DNA from: Haloarcula amylovorans
GTDB lineage: Archaea > Halobacteriota > Halobacteria > Halobacteriales > Haloarculaceae
NCBI RefSeq assembly: GCF_004681185.1
Contig: NZ_SRIF01000009.1
Coordinates: forward strand, 653-64,652
Reading direction: 5' to 3'
Length of the DNA stretch: 64,000 bases
A program made the translations under genes and the position numbers. The notes under the pieces are model-generated. The model saw only the letters and a list, made by a program, of their open reading frames with translations. It was not told where the DNA came from and searched no databases. Of this stretch, positions 58,183 through 64,000 are shown in pieces; position 1 is the stretch's first letter, and each line of letters starts with the position of its first letter.

Positions 58183-59865
58183 ATGGCGGAACGCGAACTG
58201 CAGGGGACCGGCGCGACGCCCCGTTCCGGCCTCGGCACGGTCGTCTGGTACGGACAAGATATCGAACTCCCCGATGCGGCCGACGTGACTGTGGACGAAG
58301 CGGCCGAGCGCGACCGCTTCGCCGACGCCGTTTCGACGGCCCGCGCGGAACTGGAGACCGAGCGCGAGGCGACCGCCGAGCGAGTCGGTGAGGAGGAGGC
58401 CGCCGTCTTCGACGCGCACATCCAGTTCCTCGAAGACCCCACTATCGAGGACGCTGTCGAGACGGAAATCGCGGAGGGCACCCCCGCACCGAACGCCGTC
58501 GATTCGGCCTTCGGCGCACACATCGAGCAGTTCGAAGGAATGGACGGCCGGATGGCCGAGCGAGCGGACGACCTCCGGGACGTCCGGGACCGACTGCTCC
58601 GCCTGCTGACCGACGGCGACCGCGTCGAACTCGCGGACCTGCCCGAGGGTAGCGTCGTCCTCGCCGAGCGACTGACGCCCAGCGACACGGCGCAGTTGGA
58701 CCCCGACACCGTCGCCGGGTTCGCCACCGTCACTGGCGGCCGAACGTCCCACGCGGCTATCTTCGCCCGGTCGCTGGCGCTGCCGGCCGTCGTCGGCGTC
58801 GGCGACGACCTCGACAGCGTCGAGGCGGGAACCGACGTCGTCGTCGACGGCGACGCCGGGACGCTACTAGTCGGTCCCGACGAGAGCGAGCGGGCGGCCG
58901 CGGCGACCGATTCCGGTGCCGGAGTCGTGGAGGAGCAGGTCGAGACGACCGACGGCCGCGGAATCGAAGTCGCGGCGAACGTCGGGCGACCGGTGGAGCT
59001 ACAGCCGGCCGCTGACCGCGGTGCGGACGGTATCGGTCTCTACCGGACCGAGTTCCTCTTTCTCGATCGGGAAGCTCCGCCCTCGGAGGACGAGCAGTAC
59101 GAGGCCATCCGCGAGGCGCTCGATACGTTCCCCGAGGGGCGCGTCGTCGTCCGGACGCTCGACATCGGCGGCGACAAGCGCATCCCCTATCTGGACCTGC
59201 CCGAAGAGGCGAACCCGTTCCTCGGCGAGCGCGGCATCCGCCGCTCGCTCGGCCCGGACTCGGACCTCTTCGTCACCCAACTCCGCGCGCTCTTGCGCGC
59301 CGCGGCGGACGGCGAGGGCGACCTCGCGGTCATGGTCCCGCTCGTCGCCTCCGTCGAGGAGTTGGAGGACGCACTCGATGCGCTAGACGACGCGGCGGCC
59401 GACCTAGACGACGCCGGCGTCGAGTACGAGCGCCCCGAAGTAGGTGTGATGGTTGAAACACCGAGCGCCGTCTTCGTCGCCGAGGAACTGGCCGCCCGCG
59501 TGGATTTCCTCTCTATCGGGACGAACGATCTCACACAGTACGTGATGGCTGCCGACCGCGAGAGCGAACACGTCAGCGACCTCCACGACCCGACGTATCC
59601 GGGCGTGGTGCGAGCCATCCATCGGACCGTCGAAGCGGCCCACGCACATGACGCGTGGGTCGGGATGTGCGGCGAGATGGCCGGCAACCCAGACCTGACG
59701 GAACTCCTGGTCGGTCTCGGCCTGGACGAACTCAGCATGAGTGCCGTCACCATCCCCGACGTGAAGGCCGCCGTCAGTGAGACGACGTACAGCACCGCGA
59801 GCGAGCGCGCCGAAGACGCTCGCACCGCCGCAACGCGCAGCGCAGTTGCCAACTCACAACAATGA
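58183..59865 (+). CDS. ptsI: PTS Enzyme I (phosphoenolpyruvate-protein phosphotransferase)
   Basis: This 560-residue protein has an N-terminal HPr-binding and phosphohistidine domain (GGRTSHAAIFARSL, His190), then the PEP-binding TIM barrel with GIGLYRTEFLFLDREAPPSE, TLDIGGDKRIPYL, NPFLGERGIRRSL, VGVMVETPSAVFVAEELA, LSIGTNDLTQYVMAADRESE and the catalytic-Cys motif GMCGEMAG. It starts phosphate transfer from PEP to the fructose PTS. The stop overlaps ptfB by 4 nt. Confidence 0.96.
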   Translation: MAERELQGTGATPRSGLGTVVWYGQDIELPDAADVTVDEAAERDRFADAVSTARAELETEREATAERVGEEEAAVFDAHIQFLEDPTIEDAVETEIAEGTPAPNAVDSAFGAHIEQFEGMDGRMAERADDLRDVRDRLLRLLTDGDRVELADLPEGSVVLAERLTPSDTAQLDPDTVAGFATVTGGRTSHAAIFARSLALPAVVGVGDDLDSVEAGTDVVVDGDAGTLLVGPDESERAAAATDSGAGVVEEQVETTDGRGIEVAANVGRPVELQPAADRGADGIGLYRTEFLFLDREAPPSEDEQYEAIREALDTFPEGRVVVRTLDIGGDKRIPYLDLPEEANPFLGERGIRRSLGPDSDLFVTQLRALLRAAADGEGDLAVMVPLVASVEELEDALDALDDAAADLDDAGVEYERPEVGVMVETPSAVFVAEELAARVDFLSIGTNDLTQYVMAADRESEHVSDLHDPTYPGVVRAIHRTVEAAHAHDAWVGMCGEMAGNPDLTELLVGLGLDELSMSAVTIPDVKAAVSETTYSTASERAEDARTAATRSAVANSQQ

Positions 59866-60305
59866 AATTCGTCGCAGTCACGTCCTGTCCGACCGGAATC
59901 GCACACAGTCAGATGGCAGCAGAGAACTTAGAACAGAAAGCCGCCGAGATGGGCCACGACATCAGCGTCGAGGTCCAAGGCGCGATGGGCGCGGAGAACG
60001 AACTCTCCGCCGAGGATATCCAGGCCGCCGACGCCGCTATCGTCGCCGCGGATACCGCCGTCAACACAGATCGCTTCGAGGGGATGCCCCTCGTCAAGGG
60101 CACGGTCAAGGACGCCGTCAACGACGTCGAGAGCCTGCTGAACCAGGCCATCGAGGCCGCCGACGGCGACGCCGAGACGGTGACGACCGACACGACAGAG
60201 ACGGCTGACGACTCCACCGACAGCGGGAGCGGCGAGGACCAACAGCGCCGCGGCGGCGACCGCTCGAAGAGCCTCGGTGCGCGACTGAAGCGCCTATTCA
60301 GCTAA
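59862..60305 (+). CDS. ptfB: Fructose PTS EIIB component
   Basis: This 147-residue EIIB has the phospho-accepting Cys9 in VTSCPTGIAHSQMAAENL, followed by the EIIB-Fru fold (VEVQGAMGAENELSAEDIQA, AIVAADTAVNTDRFEGMPLV). A C-terminal ~40-residue Thr/Asp/Ser-rich tail ending in a basic helix (SLGARLKRLFS) extends beyond the usual ~100 residues and may serve as a linker or membrane-surface anchor. It is the last gene of the operon. Confidence 0.93.
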   Translation: MKFVAVTSCPTGIAHSQMAAENLEQKAAEMGHDISVEVQGAMGAENELSAEDIQAADAAIVAADTAVNTDRFEGMPLVKGTVKDAVNDVESLLNQAIEAADGDAETVTTDTTETADDSTDSGSGEDQQRRGGDRSKSLGARLKRLFS

Positions 60306-60538
60306 CGCTACCGACGAGTCGCCCAGCGCGCAACGGAGAGCGCGGAAATGAGACGCAGCGCCGTTCGAGCCGCCGCGCCGTCGAGATCGGTGCGGAGAAG
60401 CGCCGTCACGAACAGAAGCGTGAAGACCAGTGACAAGTCGTTTTCGCGGTATTTTCGGGCGTTTAAGCGGTGCTTAAGCCGCTGCTGAACCGCTGTTTCG
60501 CATACCCTGCTATCGCCGTGGAGAGATGCTGCTGGTCG
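60306..60538. other. Gap between ptfB and the amylase gene
   Basis: This 233-bp gap lies between convergent genes. Partial symmetry (GTTTAAGCGG and GCTTAAGCCGC near 60461-60482) may form terminator hairpins. A hydrophobic minus-strand frame is present but lacks a start codon. Confidence 0.3.
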
Positions 60539-63500
60539 CTACCGGTCGCCGTCTACGCCGAGTCCACGTCCCGCCGCAGGTGCCGAGAGGAACGGAAGCA
60601 CGGCTCGCTCGTTTGCAGTGTACGACAGCGCATTCGCCTGCTTCGTCCCGTCGGGAGCGACCATGTCGATGATATTCGGGTCCATCCGGTCGTCGCGGCC
60701 ACCACCGAAGCGCCACTTCGACGCCGAGGCCGCGACCGGCCGGACGCGGCCGGGGTCCGACCCCGACTGTCCCAGAAGTAGCGGCATCGTCTCCATCTCG
60801 GTCACGTCGCCGACGGTCTCCTTCGGGAACGAGACGGCGATGGCGTCGCGGTCGGTGTAGGCCGTGGCGCTGACCATCTCGCTGGCGATCGACTCGCCGT
60901 TTGCGTCCTCGATCCGGGCGCGCCAGCCCTCCGCCCACACGCGGTAGTGGTATGGAGCCTCGAACTCGGCCCAGACGCCCTCGCGGGCCGTCGTCGTCGA
61001 CGGGACGCTTCCGTCCGCGTCCGGGTCGCGGAGGTAGATCTGCATCGTCTGGAACGAGAACCCGTTGGGACCGCTCCACGGGTTGACGACCGCGGTATCG
61101 AGGTAGTAGACGAACTGATAGCGGCCGTCGTCCTCGTACAGTTCGACGCCCGTCAGGTCGAAGGTGCCGTCGTCGAAGGCGTCGTTGGTCGGGTAGGTGT
61201 AGCTCCCCGGCCCGTGGTCGTCGCCCGCCGGGTCCTCCCATCGCTTCAGGAGAGTACCGTTGAGGCCGTCCATCGAGAGGAACGGGATCGACGCCCGCGA
61301 GGACGACGAGTACGAGAGCGCCTCGCGCTGACTCGTCCCCCGCGGCGTGACGAGGTCGATGACCTGCGGGTCGTTGCCGAGCGTCGAGTCGTCTCCGCTC
61401 CCGCCGCCGAAGCGATACTGGCCACGCGTGGCGTTCACGCGGCGGACGCCGCCGAGACCGTAGCCGTCGTAGCCCAACAGCAGCGGGACGAGTTCCATCT
61501 CGTCGAGTCGCCCGTCGAAGGCGCTCTTCGGAACGCTGACGGCGATGGTGTCCTGCGCTTCGACGGTGTAGACGACCACGTCGTCGGTGACGACGGAGCC
61601 GTCCGGCGCTTCCACGGCGGTCCGAATCGGCGGGTCGCCGCCACCTTTCGTCTCCGGCGGCGCGACGAGCCGATACTGATACGGCGAATCGAACGTCGCG
61701 TTGACGCCCTCGCGGGCCGCCGTGTCACCCGAATCGGCGCTCGGGTCGCGGACGTACACCTGCGGGAACTGGAGCGAGTAGCCGTTGGCGAGCCCCCACG
61801 GGTTCTCGACGCCGCCCCCGATCTCCATCGTGAAGGTGTAGCGGTCGCCGTCCTCGTAGACGCCGAAGGACGCCAGGTCGAACGCGCCGTCGTAGAACGG
61901 GTCCGCCGTCGGTTCAGTGTAGCTCCCCGGCCCGTGACCGTCTCCCGTCGGGTCGTCCCAGCGTTCGAGGAGCGTCCCGTACAGCCCCTCCGCGAACGTC
62001 GCGTACGGAATCGTCGCCGTCTCCGATTCGGTGTAGCCGAGCGCCTCGGCCTGACTCGTTCCCGACGGCGTGATGGCGTCGATTACGTTCGGGTCGTTGC
62101 CGAGCGTCGAGTCGTCGCCAGCACCGCCGCCGAAGTGGCGCGCGGCGTTCGACTCGTTCACCCGGCGGACGCCGCCCCACCCTTCGGAGTCGTAGCCGAG
62201 CAGCAGCGGCGCGACCTGCCACGAGGTGAGCGAGCCGTCGATGGCCGACTTGGGAACGTCCACGCGAATCGAACGGGTCGAGGGACTGACGAACACGTCG
62301 CCGTCGGTGATGACCTCGCCGTCCGGCCCTTCGACTCTGGTCCCCCGTTCCCCGTCGGCGACGACCCGACGGTGGTACGGCTGGCGCAGGGTCGCGTTGA
62401 CGCCCTCGCGGGCCGCCGTCGCACCGCCGGTCGCGTCGGGGTCGCGGAGGTAGAACTGGAGGTGCTGGAGCGAGAAGCCGTGCTCGAAGTCCCACACGTT
62501 CTCGATGGGCGCGTCGACGGTGACGCGGAGCTGGTAGGCGTCCGGCGTCTCGTGGAGCGACAGGCCCGTGAGGTCGAACGCGCCGTCGGCGAAGACGTCG
62601 TCGGTCGGATACGTGTAACTGCCCGGTCCGTGGTCGTCGCCCGCCGGGTCGTCGAGACTGGCGACTTCCTGGCCGAGTCCGGAGAGCGAGTCGGCGGCGA
62701 AGACGCCGACGCTGTCGACGGTGACCGTAGTCGGTCCGCTGTCGTCCGAATTTCCGGGACGGCACTGTACGCCTTTGTTACCCTGTCCTCTGGCCCTCTC
62801 GACGCCCTTCCCGCGTTCCTCGCCCCGCTCGCTCGCGCGCGGCGGCCGGTTCTCGATCAGGTCCGTCCCGTCGACGGCCCCGCGGAGCGTCACGTCCGCC
62901 GGTTCCGCCCCGAAGTTGAGGACGACGACGGCCTGCTCCTCGCCCGCGTCGCGGCCGTACGCGACCACGTCGTCGGAATCGGACTCGTAGTAGACCCCGG
63001 TGAGGGAAGCGGACTCCTGCAGCGCCGGCAGGTCGTGACGGGCGTCGACGAGCGACCGGTAGAACTCGAGGTGGTCCGCGTCGTACTCGTCCCAGTTCAT
63101 GAACGCGCGGAAGTGGCCCTTCTCGTCGATGCGGGGCTCCGAGTAGTTCGTCAGCGCCCGTTCCTGTCCGTAGTAGACCATCGGGACACCCGGGAGCGTG
63201 AACGTCGCCGCGGCCGCGGCCCGCTGTGCGGGCTGGTCGGCCACGTCGAGATACCGACGCATGTCGTGGTTCTCGACGTATTGGAGGAACAGGTCCCGGT
63301 CGGGGAAGCCTCCGTTCTGGCGTCGCGTGACCGTCGACCGGAGCGCGTCGGCGGGCGTGCCGCCCTGCCCGATGCTCCGGAGAGCGTTCACCAGCCAGTC
63401 GTCGAAGTGCATGTCGAACTCGTTGCCGCCGAACTCCGACTCGTAGGGGATCACCTCGTCCAACAGCATCGCGTCGGGGTTGGCCTCCTTGACGCGAGTC

Positions 63501-64000
63501 CGGACCTCCGCCCAGAAGTCGTGGGGAACGCCGTAGGCGACGTCACACCGGAAGCCGTCGACCTTCTCGGCCCAGAAATCGACGACCGAGAGCATGTGCT
63601 CGCGCAGCGCGGGCGTCTCGTACGCCACGTTGATGAGGTCCGACCAGCCGAAGAAGGAGTAGGGTTCGCCGTCGGCGGTCCGCTCGTACCACTCGTAGTA
63701 CTTCGAGTTCGTCCCGGCTGAACTGGCCTGCCGGTAGAAGCGGTGTTCGGCCGCGGTGTGGTTGAACACGAGGTCGAAGACGACCTTGATGTCGCGGTCG
63801 TGGCAGGCGTCGACGAACGCCTCGTACTCCGCGACGCTGCCGAGCGCGTCCGCGGTGTCGAAGAAGTCGGTCGTGTCGTAGCCGTGGGGTCCGCCCGGCG
63901 AGTCAGGATTGCGATGGCTCGTCGCGTCCAGCACGGGCGTGAGCCACACCCAGTCGACGCCCAGGTCGTCGAGATAGTCGACGCGATCCGAGAGATAGCC
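60539..64000 (-). CDS. GH13 alpha-amylase-type enzyme with three glucodextranase-C-like modules (5' end outside window)
   Basis: The minus frame runs past position 64,000, so the N-terminus is missing; 1,153 residues are visible. The GH13 barrel shows KVVFDLVFNHT (region I), VDGFRCDVAYG (nucleophile Asp, ~63543), MLLDEVIPYE (acid/base Glu, ~63456) and YVENHDMRRYL (region IV). A beta-sandwich domain follows, then three modules each opening with a DDP/EDPxGD(D/G)HGPGSYT motif, like the C-terminal domain of glucodextranase. It likely degrades alpha-glucans outside the cell. A basic segment at about 62735-62858 looks inserted. Confidence 0.88.
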   Translation of the reverse strand, partial: GYLSDRVDYLDDLGVDWVWLTPVLDATSHRNPDSPGGPHGYDTTDFFDTADALGSVAEYEAFVDACHDRDIKVVFDLVFNHTAAEHRFYRQASSAGTNSKYYEWYERTADGEPYSFFGWSDLINVAYETPALREHMLSVVDFWAEKVDGFRCDVAYGVPHDFWAEVRTRVKEANPDAMLLDEVIPYESEFGGNEFDMHFDDWLVNALRSIGQGGTPADALRSTVTRRQNGGFPDRDLFLQYVENHDMRRYLDVADQPAQRAAAAATFTLPGVPMVYYGQERALTNYSEPRIDEKGHFRAFMNWDEYDADHLEFYRSLVDARHDLPALQESASLTGVYYESDSDDVVAYGRDAGEEQAVVVLNFGAEPADVTLRGAVDGTDLIENRPPRASERGEERGKGVERARGQGNKGVQCRPGNSDDSGPTTVTVDSVGVFAADSLSGLGQEVASLDDPAGDDHGPGSYTYPTDDVFADGAFDLTGLSLHETPDAYQLRVTVDAPIENVWDFEHGFSLQHLQFYLRDPDATGGATAAREGVNATLRQPYHRRVVADGERGTRVEGPDGEVITDGDVFVSPSTRSIRVDVPKSAIDGSLTSWQVAPLLLGYDSEGWGGVRRVNESNAARHFGGGAGDDSTLGNDPNVIDAITPSGTSQAEALGYTESETATIPYATFAEGLYGTLLERWDDPTGDGHGPGSYTEPTADPFYDGAFDLASFGVYEDGDRYTFTMEIGGGVENPWGLANGYSLQFPQVYVRDPSADSGDTAAREGVNATFDSPYQYRLVAPPETKGGGDPPIRTAVEAPDGSVVTDDVVVYTVEAQDTIAVSVPKSAFDGRLDEMELVPLLLGYDGYGLGGVRRVNATRGQYRFGGGSGDDSTLGNDPQVIDLVTPRGTSQREALSYSSSSRASIPFLSMDGLNGTLLKRWEDPAGDDHGPGSYTYPTNDAFDDGTFDLTGVELYEDDGRYQFVYYLDTAVVNPWSGPNGFSFQTMQIYLRDPDADGSVPSTTTAREGVWAEFEAPYHYRVWAEGWRARIEDANGESIASEMVSATAYTDRDAIAVSFPKETVGDVTEMETMPLLLGQSGSDPGRVRPVAASASKWRFGGGRDDRMDPNIIDMVAPDGTKQANALSYTANERAVLPFLSAPAAGRGLGVDGDR
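60600..62680 (-). repeat. Three tandem glucodextranase-C-like modules in the amylase
   Basis: The motif GDDHGPGSYTYP or GDGHGPGSYTEP recurs at about 62620-62655, 61900-61950 and 61190-61240, roughly 700-bp periods. Each copy later carries a LGNDPNVID or LGNDPQVID segment and a QAEALGYTESE-like closing turn; the third is partly diverged (RMDPNIIDMVAPDG). Modules of this type bind calcium or surface glycans. Confidence 0.75.

Noticed and set aside
60306..60450. Hydrophobic minus-strand frame (LSLVFTLLFVTALLRT, then SVARWATRR)
   Set aside because: Plausible helix but no ATG or GTG start; only a TTG would give ~40 residues, so it was left out as a gene.
60947..63721. 924-codon plus-strand open frame
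   Set aside because: Antisense to the GH13 amylase; no domain-like sequence and the opposite strand has all catalytic motifs.

Overview
This window comes from a haloarchaeon. The DNA is GC-rich and the predicted proteins are strongly acidic. Exported proteins often carry twin-arginine signals followed by a lipobox, and there are halocyanins, HTH_10 (bacterio-opsin-activator type) regulators, an RdfA/Sph pair and an archaeal fructose PTS. Many start codons appear to lie close to the expected transcription start, as in leaderless haloarchaeal mRNAs. No tRNA, rRNA, CRISPR array or intact transposase was seen.

Region 1 (about 1-6,790) is a gene graveyard: 5'- or 3'-truncated or frameshifted remnants of a DsrE protein, an MFS carrier, a thioredoxin-fold lipoprotein, an ArdC-like protein, a conserved haloarchaeal protein and a small membrane protein. 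A few genes remain intact (a beta-propeller glycosidase-like protein, and a DUF3179 lipoprotein with its membrane partner).

Region 2 (6,795-24,280) is a denitrification and heme island. A minus-strand operon runs halocyanin, nosZ, a NosB-like membrane protein, nosD, nosF, nosY. Next come ahbC with a small radical-SAM-partner protein, a divergent AhbD-like radical SAM enzyme, and a second halocyanin. A dense set of small accessory genes follows: three DUF2249 proteins, two cupins, a GluTR-tail-like protein, an MIP18/DUF59-like protein, an NnrS/heme-copper-oxidase-like membrane protein, a CGCGG candidate RiPP, an SRPBCC protein, two HTH_10 regulators (one NarO-like) and cysK. Nearly every transcription unit here is preceded by a 12-bp palindrome of the form CGAAC-NN-GTTCG. 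In five units it stands exactly 38 bp from the start codon and in four more 37-41 bp, so one regulator probably controls the whole island under oxygen limitation or with nitrogen oxides.

Region 3 (24,281-29,360) holds a cluster of AT-rich inverted repeats between convergent genes, a glycerophosphodiesterase, a short-chain fatty acid carrier, DUF2243 and small membrane proteins, and a sulfite-oxidase-type molybdoenzyme.

Region 4 (29,598-53,350) is an osmolyte and cell-surface glycan region: otsA/otsB, three alkaline-phosphatase-superfamily sulfatase-like proteins, DedA, a parallel beta-helix protein, a DUF2206 membrane protein, GT2 and GT4 glycosyltransferases, an FkbM methyltransferase, an ATP-grasp ligase, a flippase, DUF1616, a polysaccharide deacetylase and a FemAB-type acyltransferase.

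Region 5 (53,437-64,000) has rdfA and an Sph-type SMC-like gene (cell shape), the complete fructose PTS (ptfC-ptfA-ptsH1-ptsI-ptfB), and a large secreted-type GH13 amylase with three C-terminal repeat modules whose 5' end lies beyond the window.
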